From contig CAZXIX010000073.1 in NCBI GenBank assembly GCA_964640855.1, positions 1-22,856 on the forward strand: 22,856 nt of DNA. The letters run 5' to 3'. Below, in pieces: positions 16,307-22,361 of the stretch. The notes under the pieces were generated by a model. The model saw only the letters and a program-made list of their open reading frames with translations, ran no database searches and had not been told where the DNA came from. Positions within the stretch are counted from its first letter, which is position 1, and every line of letters starts with the position of its first letter. This DNA is from JAJDFU01 sp964640855. Its GTDB lineage: Bacteria; Bacteroidota; Bacteroidia; Chitinophagales; Saprospiraceae. The position numbers and the translations under genes were made by a program.

Positions 16307-16687
16307 CTAATAGGCTGGCGATTCATCCAGGGCGATAGCCCGGGTTTGTTTGGCAATCTGGAGGCAGGTTCCCACAACGTCCACGTCCAGGCAATAGTCA
16401 TCGTCGCCTTCTTTGTTGCGACAAGCCATGGGAGTCAGGTCGATCAGGTTAAACCGGCCGTCGATGGAGCGGCATTGTTCCATGAGCCCGGCCAGGGTGA
16501 CGGGCTTTTGCAATTCGGTATTGTGCTTGTGCAGAAAACTGATCAGGTAGTTCAGTATGGACTGGCGGGCATTCATGCACACCATATGGGCGGTAACGTC
16601 CTCCTGGGAACGCTCCATCTCATGGGAGGCGGTTTCGATCATCCGATCGGCTTCGCTAATGAGAATGTCTGGATTGATTTTTTCCAT
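16307..16687 (-). CDS. Small helical protein of unknown function upstream of nifJ (HEPN-like?)
   Basis: 126 residues, soluble, predicted mostly helical, with no signal peptide or membrane span. I do not recognise the family with certainty. The middle (ARQSILNYLISFLHKHN, then an LxxLMEQC segment) resembles the helical core of HEPN domains, but the RxxxxxH nuclease motif is absent, so a toxin RNase role is not supported. Four cysteines (CMNAR, EQC, ACRN, YCLD and a fifth in GTC) are scattered without a metal-site pattern. It ends 103 bases upstream of the nifJ start in the same direction and is the first gene of the block, so it may be co-transcribed with PFOR and Rnf. Composition and codon use look like those of its neighbours, and the gene is probably real. 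Confidence 0.7.
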   Translation of the reverse strand: MEKINPDILISEADRMIETASHEMERSQEDVTAHMVCMNARQSILNYLISFLHKHNTELQKPVTLAGLMEQCRSIDGRFNLIDLTPMACRNKEGDDDYCLDVDVVGTCLQIAKQTRAIALDESPAY

Positions 16688-16772
16688 GTTTCAGGCATTT
16701 GATCCGGGAAATGGCTTGGAATAAAATTGACAGGATTCGCGTGCAATCCGGATGAGAATTGTTAGGAGGGAG

Positions 16773-16788
16773 TGTGACATTTCTCACT
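16773..16788. promoter_or_regulatory. Candidate CRP/FNR-family operator
   Basis: TGTGA-CATTTC-TCACT matches the CRP half-site consensus TGTGA-N6-TCACA at 9 of 10 specified positions. It lies 86 bases upstream of the start of the first gene in the PFOR/Rnf block and between that gene and the divergent RAYT. One such near-match is expected about once per 30 kb by chance, so position is the main support. Confidence 0.35.
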
Positions 16789-16858
16789 GACATGGACGAT
16801 ATACCCTCTGGAGCTGCATGGACCGCTTGCTCCAGTCCTGACCGAGGCACGAGTATTG

Positions 16859-16938
16859 GTAGCGGCGGCTTCAGTCGCCGTGCGTCGGATTTAGGTTAAA
16901 GGGGTGATTCTTCGCACGGCGGTTAAAACCGCCGGTAC
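16859..16938. repeat. REP-type double-palindrome unit 1 (upstream of RAYT)
   Basis: 80-bp unit. GTAG (16859-16862) is followed by hairpin A, CGGCGGCT-TC-AGTCGCCG (16863-16880, one G-U pair). A 36-base centre follows, then hairpin B, CGGCGGTT-AA-AACCGCCG (16917-16934), and GTAC (16935-16938). The two arms face each other, as in E. coli BIMEs. CGCCGTGCG (16876-16884) and CGCACGGCG (16913-16921) can also pair, folding the whole unit back on itself. Confidence 0.9.
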
Positions 16939-16995
16939 TTTTGTGGAAATTCCGGGGTTTTTCACTCTACTCTATAGAGAATAAACCCTGGTTTC

Positions 16996-17661
16996 ATGCC
17001 CATCAAAACACACTACCGGAATCGCCTTCCGCACATCGCGCCTATTGGGGCGACTTTCTTTATCACTTTTCGGTTGGGGGATTCTTTGCCGAAAACGGTT
17101 TTTCGGGAGCTCTCCCGAAAGCTAAGAGAGGAAAAGCTGGCGATCAGGAACAAAACTTCCCCCGCCGATATGGAAAAGAGGATCGATTTCCATCAATCTT
17201 TCTTCGAAAAATATGAGCATCAACTGGATGAATCTCCTTATGGCGCTTGCTATTTGCGAGATCCTGAAGTAGCTCAGATTTTAGCGGACCGTCTTCATGC
17301 CTCTGATGGTGAGCTTTACGAATTACAAGTCTATTGCATCATGCCCAATCACGTACACCTTCTGCTGGGGTTTTGGCCTCAAACTGTTGACGAAAAAGGG
17401 TTTTACAAAGCAACGGTAGATGATGGTTATCACCAGTTAGATAAGGTAATGAAGTTGATAAAAGGGGGTTCTTCTTATTTGATCAATAAGGCACTGGGAC
17501 GTACGGGACCGTTATGGGCAAAAGATAGCTATGACCATTTCGTTCGAAATGATCAATCCTGGGGCAGGATCCTGATCTATATTGTGAATAATCCTGTCAA
17601 AGCAGGGCTGATCAAGGAACCACAAGAATGGCCATTCACCTATGTAAAAAATATTGAGTAG
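16996..17661 (+). CDS. REP-associated tyrosine transposase (RAYT, TnpA_REP, IS200-like Y1 HUH family)
   Basis: Single-strand DNA nuclease/transposase of the Y1 HUH superfamily, thought to cut and mobilise REP hairpins. 221 residues. The HUH metal motif is in YCIMPNHVHLLLG (His119, His121) and the nucleophilic tyrosine is most likely Tyr179 in KDSYDHFVRND. The N-terminal GATFFITFRL strand and the C-terminal YIVNNPVKAGL...EWPF pattern are typical of RAYTs. The ORF is intact with all catalytic residues, so it may be active. A weak leader inverted repeat (16952-16960 / 16983-16991, one mismatch that is a G-U pair) ends 4 bases before the ATG. It runs against the surrounding genes and is flanked by matching palindromic repeats. 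The IS200/IS605 TnpA alternative is less likely: the protein is longer than TnpA (~150 residues) and there is no TnpB. Confidence 0.93.
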   Translation: MPIKTHYRNRLPHIAPIGATFFITFRLGDSLPKTVFRELSRKLREEKLAIRNKTSPADMEKRIDFHQSFFEKYEHQLDESPYGACYLRDPEVAQILADRLHASDGELYELQVYCIMPNHVHLLLGFWPQTVDEKGFYKATVDDGYHQLDKVMKLIKGGSSYLINKALGRTGPLWAKDSYDHFVRNDQSWGRILIYIVNNPVKAGLIKEPQEWPFTYVKNIE

Positions 17662-17678
17662 TCGTTCAGCCAGTACTA

Positions 17679-17758
17679 GTAGCGGCGACTTTAGTCGCCG
17701 TGCGACGGATCTCGTTTTAAGGGAGCATTTTCCGTCCGGCGGTTGAAACCGCCGGTAC
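17679..17758. repeat. REP-type double-palindrome unit 2 (complete)
   Basis: 80 bp, same layout as unit 1. GTAG (17679-17682), hairpin A CGGCGACT-TT-AGTCGCCG (17683-17700, perfect stem), centre, hairpin B CGGCGGTT-GA-AACCGCCG (17737-17754), GTAC (17755-17758). In the centre GACGGA (17704-17709) can pair with TCCGTC (17731-17736), so the long-range fold is kept with different bases from unit 1. Confidence 0.9.
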
Positions 17759-17831
17759 GGGTTCAGTCGCCGTGCGCTGGCTCTGGTTTAAAAGGGAACA
17801 TTCTCCGCCCGGCGGTTGAAACCGCCGGTAC
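17759..17831. repeat. REP-type unit 3 (left arm lost)
   Basis: 73-bp tandem copy. It lacks GTAG and the 5' arm of hairpin A and begins GGG-TTCAGTCGCCG, at the hairpin apex. Hairpin B and the closing GTAC (17828-17831) are intact. Confidence 0.88.
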
Positions 17832-17904
17832 GGGTTCAGTCGCCGTGCGCTGGCTTTGGTTTTAAAGGGAGCATTTTCCGTCCGGCGGTTGAAACCGCCG
17901 GTAC
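17832..17904. repeat. REP-type unit 4 (left arm lost)
   Basis: 73 bp, about 92% identical to unit 3 with the same missing left arm. Hairpin B and GTAC (17901-17904) are intact. It ends 3 bases before the msrA stop codon, so on the minus strand it lies immediately downstream of msrA and may shield the transcript end. Confidence 0.88.
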
Positions 17905-17907
17905 TGG

Positions 17908-18471
17908 TTACGCCCTTTTCAATCGGTGGGCGAACTTCTTTCGAAACTTACTCACCTTGGGGGTGATTACAAAAGAGCAATAGGGGTTGCGATTCCCGAC
18001 GTTCTGGTAGTAGTTGTTGTGGTATTCCTCCGCAGGGAAGAATTCTTCCAAGGGGGAGATTTCCGTCACGATGGGATCGTCCCACACTTGCGGGGCATAG
18101 TCGGCCTTCACCTGTTCGGCTGTTTCCTTCTGCTTCTCATTCCGGTAGAAGATCACGGAGCGGTACTGCGGCCCCCGGTCGTTCCCCTGCCGATTCAGCG
18201 TAGTGGGATCGTGGGTGGTGAAGAAGATCTCCAGGATCTCATTCAAGGGGATGATCTGCGGATCAAAGACAACATTCACCACCTCCGCATGATTGGTCGT
18301 GCCAGAACAAACGGTCTTATAATCGGCTTTATCTTCGGTATCTCCGGCATAGCCGGAACGCACCTGGTGCACGCCTTCCACCAGTTGGAAAATGGCTTCC
18401 ACGCACCAGAAGCAGCCGCCACCCAGGGTGATGGTTTCCAGGTTTGACTTGTTATTCGTTGGGTTTTCCAT
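17908..18471 (-). CDS. msrA: Peptide-methionine (S)-S-oxide reductase
   Basis: Repairs methionine sulfoxide in proteins and free methionine in the cytoplasm. 187 residues. The catalytic motif GGGCFWC has Cys20 as the nucleophile. Other family segments are RSGYAGD (39-44), TNHAEVV (59-65), FFTTHDPTTLNRQGND (83-98), FYRNEKQ, and AEEYHNNYYQNVGNRNPYC, in which Cys165 is a likely resolving cysteine. No signal peptide and no fused MsrB domain. The 3' end abuts the REP array, and the gene is convergent with the RAYT. A 288-base gap precedes it (18472-18759), in which I see no gene. Confidence 0.96.
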   Translation of the reverse strand: MENPTNNKSNLETITLGGGCFWCVEAIFQLVEGVHQVRSGYAGDTEDKADYKTVCSGTTNHAEVVNVVFDPQIIPLNEILEIFFTTHDPTTLNRQGNDRGPQYRSVIFYRNEKQKETAEQVKADYAPQVWDDPIVTEISPLEEFFPAEEYHNNYYQNVGNRNPYCSFVITPKVSKFRKKFAHRLKRA

Positions 18472-18676
18472 GGTTTATGCTGTTTTCTATTTGGGAAACA
18501 ACCGAGGAAGTTACAGGTTGGGTAAGCGGATGCTTTTATGATTTTGTTAGAGCGGATTTCTTTATGTTCTTTTTGACCGTGAAAAGGACCAAAAACTCCC
18601 GATTTCGCTAAGGCCGGTTGAATGTTGTAAATTAAATTGAAGTCAGATTTTAAGGGGCCTTGGCTGCTTGGCAGTA

Positions 18677-18696
18677 AAAGGCTCACGTACGCCTTT
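18677..18696 (-). terminator. Weak candidate terminator downstream of mqnA
   Basis: 6-bp stem AAAGGC / GCCTTT around an 8-base loop, about 64 bases after the mqnA stop codon. Only a four-T run follows on the minus strand, partly within the stem, so it is a weak candidate. Confidence 0.3.
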
Positions 18697-18759
18697 GATC
18701 CCTGGAGTGAAACCTGCTTGCGAAGGGAGGATAAAGCAGGGGTAGGTGGGAAAAGTCCG

Positions 18760-19530
18760 CTAAATTTGAATGATCTCCTTCTCTGGAGCTAATGCCCGCA
18801 AAAACTTGCCCAATGCTTCCCTTTTGGGCTCATCCAAATGATACTGGATATTCCGGGTCAGATACTCTTTCAGATCAAAATGAGCGGCCGGCTGCGGCAG
18901 TATGTACACCAGTTGCGGAATATCCTCGATGCCTTTTTTCAAGGCTTCGTTGAAGGCCTTCTCGAAATCCGGATGAAGCGGCCGGGTGGCTACCCAGGCG
19001 GCGAACACAAACGGCAGGCCGGTGTGTTCGTACCAGGCTTCACCCAGGTCGTAGCGGTATTCGTGGCGCTTCTCGAGCTCAATGCAGCGATCGCCGATGA
19101 CCAGGGCTCCCGTCTTGCCGCCGATGCGAGCCTCAAAGCCGGGCTTGGCCGGCAAGAGAGTGATCTTGCGCTGCCAGTGATCGTCCAGCAGGATCTGAAG
19201 CAATCGAACGGAGGTGCGGGATTGGTAATCCAGATACAGCGTTTCCAGGGACTCCAGGGGCTGATCAGCATATACACAGACCGTTCGGACGGCCCCTTCG
19301 CAGCCGATGCAGTAATTCGAGACGAGTTGTGCTTTTTCGAGATGGGGGATCACGGCTACCGGCACCAATCCCAGCCGGGCTTCCCCGCGGGTCAGTTTTT
19401 CCGCACAGACCGACGGCATGTCGAGCTGCAGATCGATCAGATCCGCGACCGGGCTTTTGAACAACCCATACAGAAATGGCTTGGTATTCAGGTAACTTAC
19501 TGCGCTAACCGCGATCTTGTCGTTTCCCAT
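18760..19530 (-). CDS. mqnA: Chorismate dehydratase (futalosine menaquinone pathway)
   Basis: Converts chorismate to 3-[(1-carboxyvinyl)oxy]benzoate, the first committed step of futalosine-type menaquinone synthesis. With the ATG at 19530 the protein has 256 residues (MGNDKIAVSAVSYLNTKPF...). The VSYLNTKPF start, the RLGLVPVAVIPH segment, SRTSVRLLQILL and GDRCIELE are family features; the fold is a periplasmic-binding-protein type but there is no signal peptide. The frame is open for 26 more codons upstream, but these lie within the phosphatase gene and do not resemble MqnA. Start and the upstream stop share one base (TAATG), so translation is coupled. Its product is the substrate of MqnE, encoded two genes upstream in the same operon. 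Confidence 0.93.
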   Translation of the reverse strand: MGNDKIAVSAVSYLNTKPFLYGLFKSPVADLIDLQLDMPSVCAEKLTRGEARLGLVPVAVIPHLEKAQLVSNYCIGCEGAVRTVCVYADQPLESLETLYLDYQSRTSVRLLQILLDDHWQRKITLLPAKPGFEARIGGKTGALVIGDRCIELEKRHEYRYDLGEAWYEHTGLPFVFAAWVATRPLHPDFEKAFNEALKKGIEDIPQLVYILPQPAAHFDLKEYLTRNIQYHLDEPKREALGKFLRALAPEKEIIQI

Positions 19531-20159
19531 TAACGTGCTTTTGATTCCAGCCGGGCCAGGTGCTGCAGGTCGTTTTCCAGATGGAAATGATAGCGTTCGG
19601 TATCCCATTCCGCCAGATAAAGCCCGGTATTGGCGTGCCGGAACTGGCCCATGTCCCGCAGCTCCAGTTCCCGCATCAGGCAGACCATTCCGCGCATGGC
19701 ACGCCCGTGCGAGCAGATCAGCAGGGTCTGTTCCGGTCTTTCCTGCAGGTGATCCAGGAATTTCAGCAGTCGCTGCCCAAGGTCCCAGGCGCTTTCACCT
19801 CCCGAGATCCGGACGTGATAGTTGCCTTCATCCCAGGCGCCCACCACCCGTGTCCATTCCTGGTGCATTTCTTCATCGGCAGACTTTCCTTCGTGCTCGC
19901 CCCAATTCATTTCGTTGATCTCTTCGAATTGTTCCCAGGGGAGACCGGCATCCACAAAGTGCTCTACGGTTTGGTGTGTGCGCTTGAGCCGGGAGGTCAA
20001 AACCGCCTCAAATTCGAGATGCCGGTAGCATTCGAAAAAGGCCTTGGCTTGTTGCCTGCCGGTGGCGTTCAGATCGGAATCGATCCCTCCCCCCTGTACG
20101 ATACCCTTGAGGTTGTAGTCGGTCTGTCCGTGACGGATGAGGTAGATGGTTTTTTTCAT
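19530..20159 (-). CDS. Histidine phosphatase family protein
   Basis: 209-residue member of the phosphoglycerate-mutase-like histidine phosphatases. The phosphoacceptor motif LIRHGQT (Arg9, His10) and the second catalytic His151 in CSHGRAMRG are present, as is the acidic NEMNWGEHEG segment. The substrate cannot be told from sequence; relatives act on sugar phosphates, ribazole phosphate and others. It lies between mqnE (4-base overlap) and mqnA (1-base overlap), so it is made together with the two menaquinone enzymes. No known step of the futalosine pathway calls for a phosphatase, which makes the placement noteworthy. It lacks a signal peptide. Confidence 0.9.
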   Translation of the reverse strand: MKKTIYLIRHGQTDYNLKGIVQGGGIDSDLNATGRQQAKAFFECYRHLEFEAVLTSRLKRTHQTVEHFVDAGLPWEQFEEINEMNWGEHEGKSADEEMHQEWTRVVGAWDEGNYHVRISGGESAWDLGQRLLKFLDHLQERPEQTLLICSHGRAMRGMVCLMRELELRDMGQFRHANTGLYLAEWDTERYHFHLENDLQHLARLESKAR

Positions 20160-21364
20160 GCAGGATTGGATTGTACGACCGGCAGATCGAGGTAGCCGCG
20201 GAATCCCTTGTCTTCCTCGAATTCTACGTCGGTGTAATCTTTCACTATGCCGTAGAGGGTGTCCCGCTCGATGGGTTGGCGACCTACGAGGCGGATGAGT
20301 TGGACCAGGTCCCGGGTACTCAGGGCCGGGTTTTGTTCTTCCGAACCGGCCATCGAATAGATCTTGGTCGTGTCGTCTATGGTGCCGTCAATGTCGTCCA
20401 CTCCATAGGACAGGGACAATTGGGCCGTCGTGCGACCGATCATGGGCCAGTAGGCCTTGATGTGATCGAAATTATCCAGGTAGATCCGGCTGATGGCGTA
20501 ATTCCGCAGATCCTCGATGGTGCTGACTTCGGGCAGGTGCGAAAGTTCGTTGTTCTCATTCCGGAACTTAAGCGGGATGAAGGTCTGGAAGCCTCCCGTC
20601 TTATCCTGCAGTTGACGCAGCTTTTCCAGGTGATCGATCCGGTGTTTGTATTTTTCGATGTGGCCGTAAAGCATGGTAGCATTGGACCGTCCGCCCAGTT
20701 CGTGCCAGATCTCGTGGATCCGAAGCCACTGCTCGCCCGTGCACTTGCCACCCGCGATCTGGTCACGGATCTCCGGGTGGAAGATCTCGGCTCCGCCACC
20801 GGGCATGCTGTCGAGGCCGGCGGCTTTCATCCGCTTCATACCTTCCTCGTAGGAGATCTTCTCCTTTTTGAAAATATAGTGGTATTCGACCGGCGTGAGC
20901 GCCTTAACGTGCAAATCGGGCCGATGAGCTTTGATCTGCCGGAATAGATTCTCATAAAAAGGTACATCGTACTGGGGCAGTACACCGCCTACGATATGAA
21001 CCTCGGTGACGGGCTCGTCGTCATAGCCTTTGACGATGTCCAGGATCTCATCCAGGGAGTATTCCCAACCTTCTTCCCGTTTCTTGATCAGTCTGCTGTA
21101 GGAACAGAAACTACAGGTGTATAGGCAGACGTTGGTCGGCTCGATGTGAAAGTTGCGATTGAAGTAGGTTCGGTCGCCGTGTTTTTGCTCGCGGATGAAA
21201 TTGGCCAGGGCGGCCAGGTAGCTCAGTTCTGCATTTTCATAAAGGTAAAGCCCTTCCGCCTCGCTCAGCCGCTCCCCGGATTGGACCTTTCGGGCAATGG
21301 CCTGAAGTTCGGGGGAAAGGCTGGAATCCTGTGTGAGCAGATCCAGTGCTGTATCGTTGGGCAT
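20156..21364 (-). CDS. mqnE: Aminodeoxyfutalosine synthase (radical SAM)
   Basis: Radical-SAM enzyme that joins the MqnA product to the adenosyl part of SAM, giving 6-amino-6-deoxyfutalosine. 402 residues. The cluster motif is CLYTCSFC (Cys80, 84, 87). SMPGGGAEIF and the TAQLSLSYGVDDIDGT segment mark MqnE rather than its paralogue MqnC, which has a different C-terminal signature. Length agrees with the family. It is first in the operon mqnE-phosphatase-mqnA; the later enzymes (MqnB/MTAN, MqnC, MqnD) are not in the window. A perfect -7 box lies about 100 bases upstream. Confidence 0.94.
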   Translation of the reverse strand: MPNDTALDLLTQDSSLSPELQAIARKVQSGERLSEAEGLYLYENAELSYLAALANFIREQKHGDRTYFNRNFHIEPTNVCLYTCSFCSYSRLIKKREEGWEYSLDEILDIVKGYDDEPVTEVHIVGGVLPQYDVPFYENLFRQIKAHRPDLHVKALTPVEYHYIFKKEKISYEEGMKRMKAAGLDSMPGGGAEIFHPEIRDQIAGGKCTGEQWLRIHEIWHELGGRSNATMLYGHIEKYKHRIDHLEKLRQLQDKTGGFQTFIPLKFRNENNELSHLPEVSTIEDLRNYAISRIYLDNFDHIKAYWPMIGRTTAQLSLSYGVDDIDGTIDDTTKIYSMAGSEEQNPALSTRDLVQLIRLVGRQPIERDTLYGIVKDYTDVEFEEDKGFRGYLDLPVVQSNPA

Positions 21365-21379
21365 AATTCCGTTTTAATC

Positions 21380-21394
21380 GTTCCCAAGGGGAAC
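21380..21394. promoter_or_regulatory. Small hairpin in the mqnE leader
   Basis: GTTCCC-AAG-GGGAAC, a perfect 6-bp stem with a 3-base loop, ends 15 bases upstream of the mqnE ATG. A second 6-bp stem, GTTTCA/TGAAAC, lies at 21407-21426. The two could form consecutive leader hairpins; no known riboswitch pattern is recognised. Confidence 0.4.
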
Positions 21395-21445
21395 ACCAGT
21401 TCGAAAGTTTCAGTTTTTGTTGAAACGTCTTTTTTTCGCAAGCGC

Positions 21446-21453
21446 TATCTTTT
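21446..21453 (+). promoter_or_regulatory. Possible -7 box for the GT2 gene
   Basis: TATCTTTT matches TAnnTTTG except at the last base and lies about 20 bases upstream of the GT2 ATG, with a TTG 23 bases upstream (a little far). Weak. Confidence 0.25.
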
Positions 21454-21461
21454 CGTCGAGG

Positions 21462-21469
21462 CAAAGGTA
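21462..21469 (-). promoter_or_regulatory. Bacteroidota -7 box for mqnE
   Basis: TACCTTTG on the minus strand is a perfect match to TAnnTTTG. It lies 97 bases upstream of the mqnE ATG and overlaps the leader of the divergent glycosyltransferase gene. No clear -33 TTG is seen at the usual distance. Confidence 0.5.
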
Positions 21470-21473
21470 GAAG

Positions 21474-22361
21474 ATGTTATCCGTATGCATCCCCATTTTC
21501 CGAGAAGATGTCCGCCCTTTGGTGCTAGATCTGATGGCCCAGGCACAAAGGCTGGCAGTGCCGTGGGAAATTTGCCTGTTGGACGACGGCTCCGGGGAAA
21601 GCTGGAAAAAGAGTAACCGGGAGTTGAGTGCCGCCCCGGGCGTACGCTACGAAGAGCTGCCACAAAATGTGGGCCGGGCCCGCATCCGGAATCAGCTGGC
21701 TCAGCGGGCCCGGGGAGCTTACCTCCTGTTTCTGGACGGTGATTCGGGCCTGATCCGGCCGGACTTTCTGAGTATCTATCTGAAGCATGCCCATCCGGAC
21801 CGGGTCTGTTGCGGAGGCACGGAATACGCGCCTTTGCCGCCCCGGGATCCCAACCTCTGGTTGCATTGGCACTATGGGAAAACCCGGGAGGCCCGGTCGG
21901 TGGCCGAAAGACGACAACATCCCTGGGAAGGGTTTACTTCCAATAATTTTCTGGTGCCGAGATCCATTCACCTTCAATATCCTTTCGAGAAAGAGTTGCG
22001 GGAATACGGACATGAGGATACGTTGTACGGCTTGCGATTGCGGGAAATGGAGATCCCGGTCGATCACATCGATAACCCGGTGGCACACCTGGGGCTGGAA
22101 GAATCCGGGGTTTTTCTGGAAAAACAACGGAAGGCGCTGGAAAACCTCCATGCCCTGAAACAATCCGGGTTTCCGGTAAACACGCGCTTGCTGAAGCAAG
22201 TAGACAGGCTTGAAAGCTTGAGGCTGAGACGGTTGGTAAGTAAGTTGTTGCGTCCTTTTCTCCCCGCTCTCAAAAGGTATCTGAGGTCAGGAAAACCGGC
22301 TCTACGCGCCTTAGACCTTTACAAACTGGGCGCTTACCTGGATCTGACCACTACGTCTTGA
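21474..22361 (+). CDS. Family 2 glycosyltransferase
   Basis: GT-A fold transferase, probably adding a sugar to a surface polysaccharide or lipid-linked acceptor. 295 residues. N-terminal LSVCIPIFRE strand, LLDDGSGE (35-42), QNVGRARIRNQLA, and the metal/sugar-nucleotide DxD in FLDGDSG (Asp88, Asp90). WEGFTSNNFLVPR (151-163) and the acceptor-side GHEDTLYGLRL (His180-Glu181-Asp182) follow, as in GT2 enzymes. No membrane spans, so not a processive synthase. The C-terminal ~80 residues are basic and helical, perhaps for membrane association. Starts at the ATG at 21474, divergent from mqnE. Its stop codon overlaps the end of the opposite-strand glycosyltransferase by 11 bases. Sugar specificity cannot be read from sequence. 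Confidence 0.9.
   Translation: MLSVCIPIFREDVRPLVLDLMAQAQRLAVPWEICLLDDGSGESWKKSNRELSAAPGVRYEELPQNVGRARIRNQLAQRARGAYLLFLDGDSGLIRPDFLSIYLKHAHPDRVCCGGTEYAPLPPRDPNLWLHWHYGKTREARSVAERRQHPWEGFTSNNFLVPRSIHLQYPFEKELREYGHEDTLYGLRLREMEIPVDHIDNPVAHLGLEESGVFLEKQRKALENLHALKQSGFPVNTRLLKQVDRLESLRLRRLVSKLLRPFLPALKRYLRSGKPALRALDLYKLGAYLDLTTTS

Larger units (their letters stand above)
16859..17904 (+). mobile_element. REPtron: RAYT gene flanked by its REP units
   Basis: A REP-associated tyrosine transposase gene lies between one complete repeat unit on its left and one complete plus two truncated units on its right. All units share sequence and hairpin structure. This arrangement is known from enterobacterial and pseudomonad REPtrons and is the expected source of REP spread through the genome. 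The block separates the minus-strand PFOR/Rnf operon from the minus-strand msrA gene. Confidence 0.85.

Noticed and set aside
14905..16338. Plus-strand open frame of 477 codons
   Set aside because: Antisense to the N-terminal half of nifJ; no recognisable domains.
16859..17904. CRISPR array
   Set aside because: Repeats contain paired palindromes, directly abut or lie over 700 bases apart, have no spacers, and flank a RAYT gene; no cas genes.
18276..18686. 136-codon minus-strand frame overlapping msrA
   Set aside because: It shares the msrA 5' end out of frame and shows no family pattern.
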